Of a DNA stretch of 64,000 nucleotides, positions 43,632 to 52,124 are shown piece by piece (the stretch's first letter is position 1; each line of letters begins with the position of its first letter). A model generated the notes under the pieces. It worked only from the letters and a program-made list of their open reading frames with translations, did not search any database and was not told where the DNA came from. The position numbers were made by a program, and so were the translations under genes. This DNA comes from Sphingomonas aurea (lineage in GTDB: Bacteria; Pseudomonadota; Alphaproteobacteria; Sphingomonadales; Sphingomonadaceae), in NCBI RefSeq assembly GCF_030678875.1, contig NZ_JAUUDS010000001.1:682001-746000 (forward strand), read 5' to 3'.

Positions 43632-46600
43632 TCAGCTTTGCTCCGCGGCGGGATAGCGGGGCTTGTGACGGGCGATATCTTCGGCAGTCAGCGTCACCAG
43701 CCGCGGCCCGGCGGTGTAGAGCAGCGCCGCCTCGATGGGCCGATCCGGGAAGATGACGGCCAGTGCGGCGGCATAGCCGGCCATCTGGCGCAGGTGATAG
43801 TCGGGCGGCACGTCCGGCACGCGCCGCCCGGTCTTGAAGTCGACGACGCGGATCGTTTCGCCGATCAGCAGCCGGTCGACCTTGCCGGCGATCACGGTGC
43901 CGTCCGCCAGCGTGGCGGCGATCGGCGCCTCGGCCAGCGCGTCGGGGCCGAACAGGGCGGCGTGCGCCGGGTCCTCGATGACGGAGAGCGCAGCGGCGGC
44001 GATCCGCGCCCGCTCGCCGGCATCGTCGACACCGCCGGCCACACGCAGCCACCGCTCCGCCGCCGCTGCCCGCTCCGCCGGCGCGACCGGCGGCAGGCGC
44101 TCGAACAGCGCGTGGAGCAAGCGCCCGCGTTCGGCCGCCGCACGCATCGCCGCATCGGGCGGCGGATCGGCAACCAGATCGTCGCCCAGCGCGGACGGCG
44201 CAAGCGGGCGGCTGGGCCGCGACTCCTGCGGCGCCGGTCGCCGGACCCAGTCCGGCAGGGGCAGCAGGATCGCTTGCTCCTTGAGCGGCGCCGCGCGCGG
44301 TCGCGCGACCGGCGCGCCGTCCTCGTAATGGCGGACGCCCTCTCCTGCCGGCACGCCGAGCGCGGACATCGCCCGGTCAGCGGCGGCGTACCAGCTGGCG
44401 GCGGGCGGCACCCCGCGGGCGCGCGGCCCGAGCGCACCGGCGATCACCAGCCGCTCCTCCGCCCGCGTTGCCGCGACGTAGAACAGGCGCCAATGCTCCT
44501 CCAGCTCGCGCGCCTCGGCTTCGGACTTGACCCGGTCGAGCGGCCCGCCGCGTTCGCCGCTGCGCGGAGCGAACACCGGGATCTTGGCCCCCCCCTCCTC
44601 CGGCGCCCAGCGCAGGACCGACCGGGGACTGAGCGTCGGATCGACCGTGGCGTCGGCGAGGATGACGAGCGGCGCCTGCAAACCCTTAGCGCCGTGCGCC
44701 GTCATCACCCGCACCGCATCGAGTGGCGCCGACGGATCGCGTACGATCTCGACGTCGCCGCGATCGAACCAGTCGAGGAAGCGCTGCAGCGACGGGGTCG
44801 TGCCGCTCTCGAAGGCCAGTGCGGCGCCGAGCAACTCGTCGATCGGATCGCGCGCCTCCGCCCCCAATCGCTCCAGCAGACGGCGACGCCCGTCGAGCGA
44901 TCCCGACAGCATGTCCTCGAGGAACTGATAGGGCGTGGTGAAGTCCGCCCGCGCCAGGAGCGTGCGCAGCGGCGCCAGCCGCTCGGGCGGCTGCGTCTCG
45001 CCCAGATGCCGCCACAGGCTACCGCCCTTCCGGGGAGCGGCGTGCATCAGCTCGTCCTGCGTCCAGCCGATCAGCGGCGACACCAGCAGGCTGGCGAGCG
45101 ACAGATCGTCTTCCGGTTGCAGCACGAAACGGATCGCCGCCAGCAGGTCCTGCACCGCCAGCGGCGCGTTCAGCCGCAGCCGGTCGACGCCTGCGACCGG
45201 CACCTGCTCCGCATAGAGCCGCGCGACCAGCAGCGAGGCGAGATCGCCGCGCCGCTTGACCAGGATCATCACGTCCTCCGGTCGCAGCGTTCGCCCGCGC
45301 GCGCCCAGCATCAGCGGTTCGTCGTACAGCCATCGCCGGACCTGCCGCGCGATGTCGCCGGCCAGCCGGCGGGTCGAATCGGTGATCCAGCCCTCCTCCT
45401 CGTCCTCCGCACCGCCGGCGGTGATCGGTGGCCACAGCGTGACGCTGCCTGGCCCCGGCACCTCGCTGGCATGGGTCTCGATCGCGCCGATCGCGCCCAG
45501 GCCGGGCTCCGGCACCGCCGCGACCGCCTCGTCGACGAAGCGCAGGATCGGCCGGGTCGAGCGGAAACTGTGGGTCAGCGACAGGCGGCGGAACGGCAGG
45601 CCGCGGTCCTGCTCGGGCCAGTCCTCGTCGCCCTCGGCGACCCGCGCCTTGCCGTGGAACCGCCCCTCCGCCCAGGCGAAGTTGAGCGGGCTGGTACCCT
45701 GGAACCCGAAGATCGCCTGTTTCCAGTCGCCCACCGTGAACAGCGTACGCGTGCCGGGCGCGTGGATGCCGCGCCCGACGAAGAACTCGTCGGCCAGCGC
45801 ATCGACGATCCGCCATTGGTCGAGATTGGTGTCCTGCGCCTCGTCGATCAGGACATGCTCGGTCGCGCGGTCCAGCTTGAAGCGCACCCACTCGCCGACG
45901 CCCGGCTGGCCGAGCAGGTCGACCGTCAGGCGGATCAGGTCGTCGAAGTCGACCCCGCCGATGCGCCGCTTGGCCAGCGCATAGCCCCGGGCATAGTCGC
46001 GCCCGACCTCCAGTGCCGCGGCGAGCAGGTCGGCATAGGCGATGCGCGCGACGGTCGAGAGGATGTCGCCACACTGCGTACCGAGCAGCATGGCGATCTC
46101 GGCATAGTCCGGTTCCGCCGCGAGCAGCTTGGCAGCGGGCTTGCGCGGCTCGCCCTTGGTGGTGAAGACGACGGCGTGGATGTCGCCGAGCGTCGTCGCC
46201 TGGGTTTCCGCCGATCCGCCCAGCCACTGGGCTAGCGCGTCCGCGTGCTTCGTGCCGGTTGCCGTGCCCCAGCCGCGATTGGCGGCGAGCAGCCGCTCGA
46301 TATCGGCCCGGTCGATCGCCGCGCAGCCTTCGGCCATCACCTCGGCGGCATCGCCCGCGGGCAGGTCGAGCGCGCGGCGCAGCCAGGGCTGGATGCCGCT
46401 CGGCAGCGCATCGAGCGCCGGCAGCGCCTTGGCACAGGCGTGCAGGAACGCCTCTGCCCCGCCCTCGCCCAGCCGCAGCGACAGGGCGCCGATCGTCTCG
46501 ACCGGACGCGCACGGCCCTCGCGCTCGGCATCCGACAGCATCGTCGCCAGCGCCTCACGCGCCAGCACCGCCTCCTCGCGCGCCTCCAGCGGACGAAAAC

Positions 46601-47045
46601 CGGGGGCGAGCCCCGCCTCGACCGGGAAAGCGGCAAGCAGCGACTGGCAGAAGCCGTGGATCGTCTGGATGCGCAAACCACCACCCGGCGCGTCGAGCAC
46701 CTTGGCGAACAGCGTCCGTGCCACGGCACGCTGCGCCGGCGTACCGCCCTCGCCCAGCGCATGGAGGTCGGCGGCAAGTGCGGTGTCGGGCATCCGCACC
46801 CACGCCGCCAGCCGGGCATTGACCCGCTGCGCCATCTCCGCCGCGCCCGCCTTGGTGAAAGTCAGGCATAGGATCGCCGACGGATCGGTGCCGCGCAGGA
46901 GCAGCCGGAACACCCGCGCGGCCAGGACCTGCGTCTTGCCCGTCCCGGCGCTTGCCGACAGCCAGACGTGCGCGTCCGGGTCGCTGGCACTGCGCTGCTC
47001 GCCCTTCAGCGGCGGCAGGGCGCGCAGTTCACCGGTCACGGCCAT
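43632..47045 (-). CDS. addA: double-strand break repair helicase-nuclease AddA
   Basis: A 1137-aa UvrD-like helicase with a C-terminal nuclease. Walker A ASAGTGKT is at residues 31-38, followed by CLTFTKAGAAEM and LIDEAQDTN (Walker B). The late helicase motif is VMTAHGAKGLQAPLVIL. The C-terminal RecB-type nuclease is VDRLLIGETIRVVDFKTGR. AddAB processes DNA ends for RecA. It overlaps addB by 17 bp, as expected for a complex made together. Confidence 0.96.
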   Translation of the reverse strand: MAVTGELRALPPLKGEQRSASDPDAHVWLSASAGTGKTQVLAARVFRLLLRGTDPSAILCLTFTKAGAAEMAQRVNARLAAWVRMPDTALAADLHALGEGGTPAQRAVARTLFAKVLDAPGGGLRIQTIHGFCQSLLAAFPVEAGLAPGFRPLEAREEAVLAREALATMLSDAEREGRARPVETIGALSLRLGEGGAEAFLHACAKALPALDALPSGIQPWLRRALDLPAGDAAEVMAEGCAAIDRADIERLLAANRGWGTATGTKHADALAQWLGGSAETQATTLGDIHAVVFTTKGEPRKPAAKLLAAEPDYAEIAMLLGTQCGDILSTVARIAYADLLAAALEVGRDYARGYALAKRRIGGVDFDDLIRLTVDLLGQPGVGEWVRFKLDRATEHVLIDEAQDTNLDQWRIVDALADEFFVGRGIHAPGTRTLFTVGDWKQAIFGFQGTSPLNFAWAEGRFHGKARVAEGDEDWPEQDRGLPFRRLSLTHSFRSTRPILRFVDEAVAAVPEPGLGAIGAIETHASEVPGPGSVTLWPPITAGGAEDEEEGWITDSTRRLAGDIARQVRRWLYDEPLMLGARGRTLRPEDVMILVKRRGDLASLLVARLYAEQVPVAGVDRLRLNAPLAVQDLLAAIRFVLQPEDDLSLASLLVSPLIGWTQDELMHAAPRKGGSLWRHLGETQPPERLAPLRTLLARADFTTPYQFLEDMLSGSLDGRRRLLERLGAEARDPIDELLGAALAFESGTTPSLQRFLDWFDRGDVEIVRDPSAPLDAVRVMTAHGAKGLQAPLVILADATVDPTLSPRSVLRWAPEEGGAKIPVFAPRSGERGGPLDRVKSEAEARELEEHWRLFYVAATRAEERLVIAGALGPRARGVPPAASWYAAADRAMSALGVPAGEGVRHYEDGAPVARPRAAPLKEQAILLPLPDWVRRPAPQESRPSRPLAPSALGDDLVADPPPDAAMRAAAERGRLLHALFERLPPVAPAERAAAAERWLRVAGGVDDAGERARIAAAALSVIEDPAHAALFGPDALAEAPIAATLADGTVIAGKVDRLLIGETIRVVDFKTGRRVPDVPPDYHLRQMAGYAAALAVIFPDRPIEAALLYTAGPRLVTLTAEDIARHKPRYPAAEQS

Positions 47046-49959
47046 ACCATTCGTCGCGGCGCATCAGCTGGTCGTATTCGGCATAGGGGGCGTATTCGGG
47101 CACCAGCTTGGCGACGAACGGCTCGGTCCCGGTCAGCCAGCGGCCGGCGACCTCGGCGAAATTGTGGGCGGCGATGGCGGTGAAGCGGTCGGTGACGATG
47201 CGGTCGCGCTTGCCCTCCGGATCGCAGGGGCTGTCGAGGAAGCCGATGCCGTCGCGTCCGCGCGCCAGCGACCAATATTCGAACGCGCCGGCGGTACCGC
47301 GCACCCCCTCGAACCCGCCGCGCTCGGCGATCAGGCCGAGCAGGCCGAGTTGCAGGCTGAACCCCTCGCGTACCGCGGCGACGGAGGGGGGCTTGCCGGT
47401 CTTGTAGTCGATGACGCCCAGCGCGCCGTCAGTCAGCCGGTCGATCCGGTCATAGCGGCCCGACAGGGTGACGCCGGCGACCAGGATCTCGCCGCGCCCC
47501 TCGGCGGACAGGACGCTGCGCCCGCCCGCCGCCTGTTCGGCGATCGTCGCGGCGATCCAGTCGATCGCCTCCCTCAGCCGTGGCTGCCACAGCGCCCGGA
47601 GCAGCGGATGGACCTCGGCCGCGGCCAGCATCCGCGTGGCGCGGTCGTGGAGCGTGCCGGGCGCGCACGCGTCCTCCTTCCACCACGCCTCCAGGATCGC
47701 GTGGACGGCGGTGCCGCGCCACGCCGCGGTCGGATCGGCGTCAACCGGATCGAGCGGCGACAGCCCGAGCACGCGGCGCGCGTAGAAAGCATAGGGATCG
47801 GCCTTCAGCCGGTCGACCTCGGTCACCGAGATCGCGCGCGGACGCAGTTCGGGCGGCGGCACCGGTGCGGGCCGCTCGGCGGGCCGGTGCTCGGTCGCGG
47901 CGTCGAGCCGGCGCGACCAGTCCTCCAGCGCGAGATCCCGCTCGAACCGGTCGCCCGCCATCGCCTGCAATCGCAGCCACAGGCGCGAGGCGAGCGCGGG
48001 CGCGCTGGCGTCGCGGCGCGCACGGGTGACCAGCACGCGCGGCGCACCCAGCCCCTGCGCGAAATCATGCGCGGCGATGCCGATGCGCCGTTCCAGTCCG
48101 GTCAGCCCCAGGGCGGAGCGGATGCGCGGGGCCAGCCATGGGTCGGGGGCCGGCGTGCCGGGCCATGTCCCCTCGTTCAGCCCGGCCAGGACCATCAGGT
48201 CCGCCGACTGCAACCGCGCCTCGATCAGGCCATAGATCGCGAGCCGGGGATGGCCGAGGCCGGGCGGCCCGCGGACCGACACCTCCTCCAGCAAGGTGCG
48301 CAGCAGCGCGGGCAGCTCGCGCGGGTCGACCAGTGCGGGGCCGGCAGGCGCCTCCGCTTCCAGCGCCTCGATGAACTCGGCGGCGGCGCGGCCGTTGGGG
48401 CCGGCCCACAGCGCATCGCCGCACAGCGCCACCGCCGCGTCGCGCAGGCAAGCGATCATGCCGGCGAGCGGCTGGGGGCCGTTATCGAAGGTGCGGCCGA
48501 CCGGGTCGAGCAGCGGCCGGACCTGCTCCGCCCAGAACGCGGCGGCGCGGGGCTTCAACGCAGCGGCGATGCCGTCCAGCCCCGCCGACGGGCGCGGCCC
48601 GCGCAGGTTGCGATCGATCGTGCGGACGCCATCCAGCCAGGTCAGCCGCGCCTCTCCGCCACGCACCAGCGGATGCTTGAGTAGTGCGAGCAGCGCCAGT
48701 GGCGCGAACCGCTGCGCCGCAGCCTCGGCCAGCGCGAGCAGCAGCGTTCCCGGCGGGAGCAGCGCAAGCGGCTGGCCGGCGGTGTCCACCGCCTCGATGT
48801 TCCACCGGCGGCAGTGCGCCGCGACGCGTCGGGCGAGCGCGCGATCGGGCGTCACCAGCGCGGCAGTCTCTCCCGCTACCTCCAGTGCGCCGCGCAGCGC
48901 CAGCGCGATGGCCTGCGCCTCTTCGGCCGGGGTGGCGAGTTCGATCGCGGTCACCCCCGACAGGCGTCGGTCTGCGGCAGCGAGGTCGGTCCATTTGCCC
49001 GTGAAATCCGCAGGAGCCAGCGCATTGGCGATGGCGCGACCGCGTGCCGCATCGGCGTCCGCCCCCTCGCCGCCGCCGCGCCAGCGCGTCACTTCGTCCC
49101 GGCCTACACCCATCCGGTCGAGCAACAGCTTCAGGTGAAACTGCGGGTGCGTTTCGATCGGGCGCTTTCGCCCCTCGGGATCGGGATCAAGTGCGTCCCA
49201 CTCGTCCCGAGGCATGTCGAGGTCGAGCCCGGCGAAGACCACGCGCCCCGCCGGCATCTGCGCGACGCAGCGGAGCAGCCGTGCGATGGCCGGCGCCGGA
49301 TCGGTGATGCCGGCCGCACAGACGAAGCCCGGCGGGGGCGCGTCCTGCCAGCGACGGCGCAGCTGATCGAGCAGCAGCGAGCGCCGCGCCGCCGCATCGA
49401 TCCGCCCCAGCCGAGCCAGCTCCGCCGGCCATCGGTCGAGGACCAGCGAGAAGATCGACAGCGCGCGCTGCCAATGCTCGGTCAGCTCGGGGCCGAGGTC
49501 GAGGTCCATCAGACGTGCGGGCGCCACCTCCTCGACCAGCAGCTGGTCGAGCGTGCGGGCGAGGTCGCCGGCCAGCCGCACCGCTTCGGATGCGGGGACG
49601 GCGTGCCCTCCGCGCTGGCGCTCCTCGGCCACCAGCCGTGCCAGGATCATCCGCCGCGCATAGGGCGCGACCGCGGGCGGCGGCGGATCGGGCGCGTCGG
49701 CGGCATCGATCGCGGCGCCTACTGCCTCGCCCAGATCGGGATCGCCGAGCGGTACGAGCCGCGGCAGGATCAGCCCGCCGCCGCTCGCCCGCACGAACGC
49801 GTCGGTGACGGCGCGAACCGCGCGGTTGTTGGGCAGCAGCACCAGGCCCCGCGCCAGTGCCGCCTGGTCGCGCCCGCGCATCAGCCCGGCCACCAGCGCG
49901 TCGGCGAAGGCGCGGTGCGCCGGGATGGTGTGGAGCCGGGGACGGCTCGCGTCAGCCAT
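47029..49959 (-). CDS. addB: double-strand break repair protein AddB
   Basis: A 976-aa partner of AddA. The N terminus IPAHRAFADALVAGLM and LVLLPNNRAVRAVTDAFV are typical of alphaproteobacterial AddB, in which the helicase motifs are degenerate; the C-terminal nuclease is GVIDYKTGKPPSV. I do not see the Cys ligands of the Fe-S form found in Bacillus AddB. It overlaps murU by 8 bp and addA by 17 bp. Confidence 0.95.
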   Translation of the reverse strand: MADASRPRLHTIPAHRAFADALVAGLMRGRDQAALARGLVLLPNNRAVRAVTDAFVRASGGGLILPRLVPLGDPDLGEAVGAAIDAADAPDPPPPAVAPYARRMILARLVAEERQRGGHAVPASEAVRLAGDLARTLDQLLVEEVAPARLMDLDLGPELTEHWQRALSIFSLVLDRWPAELARLGRIDAAARRSLLLDQLRRRWQDAPPPGFVCAAGITDPAPAIARLLRCVAQMPAGRVVFAGLDLDMPRDEWDALDPDPEGRKRPIETHPQFHLKLLLDRMGVGRDEVTRWRGGGEGADADAARGRAIANALAPADFTGKWTDLAAADRRLSGVTAIELATPAEEAQAIALALRGALEVAGETAALVTPDRALARRVAAHCRRWNIEAVDTAGQPLALLPPGTLLLALAEAAAQRFAPLALLALLKHPLVRGGEARLTWLDGVRTIDRNLRGPRPSAGLDGIAAALKPRAAAFWAEQVRPLLDPVGRTFDNGPQPLAGMIACLRDAAVALCGDALWAGPNGRAAAEFIEALEAEAPAGPALVDPRELPALLRTLLEEVSVRGPPGLGHPRLAIYGLIEARLQSADLMVLAGLNEGTWPGTPAPDPWLAPRIRSALGLTGLERRIGIAAHDFAQGLGAPRVLVTRARRDASAPALASRLWLRLQAMAGDRFERDLALEDWSRRLDAATEHRPAERPAPVPPPELRPRAISVTEVDRLKADPYAFYARRVLGLSPLDPVDADPTAAWRGTAVHAILEAWWKEDACAPGTLHDRATRMLAAAEVHPLLRALWQPRLREAIDWIAATIAEQAAGGRSVLSAEGRGEILVAGVTLSGRYDRIDRLTDGALGVIDYKTGKPPSVAAVREGFSLQLGLLGLIAERGGFEGVRGTAGAFEYWSLARGRDGIGFLDSPCDPEGKRDRIVTDRFTAIAAHNFAEVAGRWLTGTEPFVAKLVPEYAPYAEYDQLMRRDEWYGRDR

Positions 49960-50707
49960 CCAGCAGCATCGCCTCTGTCCGGGTCACCGCGGTCGGCGTC
50001 CCGATCTCGAACCACAGGCCCTGATGCACCTGGGCATAGGCGCGCTCGGCGGCGATCGCCCGGTCCCAGAACAGGTTGGTCGAGAAAGGCCCCTCGGGCG
50101 CATCGACGATGATCCGCGGATCGAGGATCTGCACGCCGGTATAGGCGAAGGGCGCGACCGTACCTGGACGGCGCCGCCCGACGATCCGCCCGTCGGGACC
50201 GAGCCGGAAATCGCCCATTCCGCCCAGATTATTGGCGCGCGCGAAGGGCACGACCAGCAGCAGCACGTCCATCGTCGCCGCATCCCAGCGCGACGCGAGC
50301 AGCTTGATCGCATCGACCGGTCCATCGATCCACAGGCTGTCGCCGTTTACGACCAGCACCGGATCGTCGCCGAGCAGCGGCCGCGCCTTGGTCAGCCCGC
50401 CCCCGGTTTCCAGCAGCCGGTCGCGCTCGTCGGAGACGATCACCTCCATGTCCGGATAGCGGCGGCGCAGATGCGCCTCCAGGCTGTCGGCGAGATAATG
50501 GACATTGACCACCACCCGCTCGATCCCGACCGCGCGCAGCCGGTCGAAGACATGATCGATCAGCGGCTTGCCCGCGACCTCGACCAGCGGCTTGGGGCGC
50601 GAGATGGTCAGCGGCCGCATCCGCTTGCCGAGCCCCGCCGCCATCACCATCGCGGTGCGCGGTACTGCGCAACGTGGGTCGGGGCGCAGGAACAGTTGGC
50701 GGGTCAT
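49952..50707 (-). CDS. murU: N-acetylmuramate-1-phosphate uridylyltransferase MurU
   Basis: A 251-aa nucleotidyltransferase. AMVMAAGLGKRMRPLT and RPKPLVEVAGKPLIDH are the sugar-nucleotidyltransferase signatures, and VLVVNGDSLW holds the metal Asp. With AmgK next door (ATGA overlap), it should turn MurNAc-1-phosphate into UDP-MurNAc, a cell-wall recycling route that bypasses fosfomycin-sensitive MurA in Pseudomonas and Caulobacter. The start at 50707 is fixed by the overlap. Confidence 0.92.
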   Translation of the reverse strand: MTRQLFLRPDPRCAVPRTAMVMAAGLGKRMRPLTISRPKPLVEVAGKPLIDHVFDRLRAVGIERVVVNVHYLADSLEAHLRRRYPDMEVIVSDERDRLLETGGGLTKARPLLGDDPVLVVNGDSLWIDGPVDAIKLLASRWDAATMDVLLLVVPFARANNLGGMGDFRLGPDGRIVGRRRPGTVAPFAYTGVQILDPRIIVDAPEGPFSTNLFWDRAIAAERAYAQVHQGLWFEIGTPTAVTRTEAMLLDG

Positions 50708-51684
50708 GCAGGCCGTCCTTCAGCGATCGCCAGCGGATCGCCGCGCAGCGCGGCGGGCACGTTGGCGTCGAACCAGCGTGCGACCGGCGCCAGCGCCGGC
50801 TGGGCGAGATCGCGCTCGAGATAGCGCCAGACGCGCGGACACAGCGTGGGGTACCGCGGCTTCCCGTCGCGCCGCCACAGCCGGGTGAAGATGCCGACGA
50901 TCTTCGCGTTCCGCTGCGCGCCAAGGACGTGATAGGCGGCCATGAAAGCGCCCCCCTCTCCCGTCGCGGTACGGTATCGCTCCAGCATCGCCGCCTCCAG
51001 CGCGGGGTCGACGTCACGCCGCGCATCCTGCAGGAGCGAGACGAGGTCATAGGCGGGATGCCCGGCCAGCGCGTCCTGGAAGTCGAGCAATCCCAGCCGC
51101 CGCTCCGGACCGACGAGCATCAGGTTCTCGGCATGATAGTCGCGCAGCACCGTTACCGGTTCGCTGGCGAGCGCATGGTCGAACACGGCGTCCCAGGCGG
51201 CGCGATAGCCGTCCAGGTCGGGCACGATGCCGACGGCCGGGCAGTACCACTCCACGAACAGCCCCGCCTCGCGGTGCAGCACCGCCCGATCATAGGGTGC
51301 GACCGCCGCAGCAGGCCGCTTCGCCAGATCGACCAGCAGGTCGACCGCACGCGCGTAGAGCGCGTCCTCCTCGTCGGCGCCGGCGTCCACCGTCTCGCGG
51401 AAACGGACGTCACCAAGGTCGGTCAGCAGCACCAGACCCTGCCCCTCGTCCAGCCCGATGATCTCGGGCGCGAGGAAGCCAGCGTCCGCCAGCCAGCGCG
51501 CCATCGCGACGAAGGGACGCGTATCCTCCTCGGGCGGCGGCGCATCCATCAGCACCGCGGTGCGCCCACCGTCGACGATCCTGAAATAGCGGCGGAACGA
51601 CGCGTCGCCGGCCAGCGGCAGCACCGTTGCGCTACCCCAGCCTACCGCCTCGAGAAATGCGCCCGCCCCCGCCGGCAAAGTCAT
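50704..51684 (-). CDS. amgK: anomeric MurNAc/GlcNAc kinase AmgK
   Basis: A 326-aa aminoglycoside-phosphotransferase-fold kinase. DASFRRYFRI starts the domain, LRDYHAENLM is the catalytic loop and LGLLDFQDAL the metal motif. I chose ATG 51684, which overlaps the tsaE stop (ATGA); in-frame starts up to 51810 exist but lie within tsaE. It phosphorylates MurNAc at C1 for MurU. Confidence 0.9.
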   Translation of the reverse strand: MTLPAGAGAFLEAVGWGSATVLPLAGDASFRRYFRIVDGGRTAVLMDAPPPEEDTRPFVAMARWLADAGFLAPEIIGLDEGQGLVLLTDLGDVRFRETVDAGADEEDALYARAVDLLVDLAKRPAAAVAPYDRAVLHREAGLFVEWYCPAVGIVPDLDGYRAAWDAVFDHALASEPVTVLRDYHAENLMLVGPERRLGLLDFQDALAGHPAYDLVSLLQDARRDVDPALEAAMLERYRTATGEGGAFMAAYHVLGAQRNAKIVGIFTRLWRRDGKPRYPTLCPRVWRYLERDLAQPALAPVARWFDANVPAALRGDPLAIAEGRPA

Positions 51685-52124
51685 ATCGGCCATCGATCCG
51701 TCCATGCCGCGGGTACCGTCGCTGTCAAGCATCGTGCGCCGTCCGGCATCATCGCCAGGGTCAGCGCCAGCGCATTCGGCCAATACCCCGAACCCGCGCG
51801 CTCGGGCCACTCGACCAGCAGCACGCCGTCCGCGCGCTGATCCTCCAGCCCCAGTTCCTCGACCTCGTCCGGATCATCGAGGCGGTACAGGTCGACGTGC
51901 AGCACCGGCAGGTCGACCTCGGGCGGGGCATAAGGCTGGACGATCGCGAAACTGGGGCTCGGCGCCTCGCCCGCCAGGCCCAGCGCGGCGAGCAGGCCAC
52001 GCGCGATGCTGGTCTTGCCGGCACCGAGTGGCCCGGCCAGCGTCACCACGTCGCCCGCCCGCACGCGCCCCGCCATCCGCGCGCCGAACGCCGCCGTCTC
52101 GTCCGCATCCGCCAGCCGGATCAT
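51681..52124 (-). CDS. tsaE: tRNA threonylcarbamoyladenosine ATPase TsaE
   Basis: A 147-aa P-loop protein: Walker A GPLGAGKT (31-38), SPSFAIVQPY and HVDLYRLDDPDEVEELGLED, all standard TsaE (YjeE) motifs. It drives t6A formation with TsaB/TsaD. It is coupled by ATGA overlaps to divL upstream and amgK downstream. Confidence 0.95.
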   Translation of the reverse strand: MIRLADADETAAFGARMAGRVRAGDVVTLAGPLGAGKTSIARGLLAALGLAGEAPSPSFAIVQPYAPPEVDLPVLHVDLYRLDDPDEVEELGLEDQRADGVLLVEWPERAGSGYWPNALALTLAMMPDGARCLTATVPAAWTDRWPI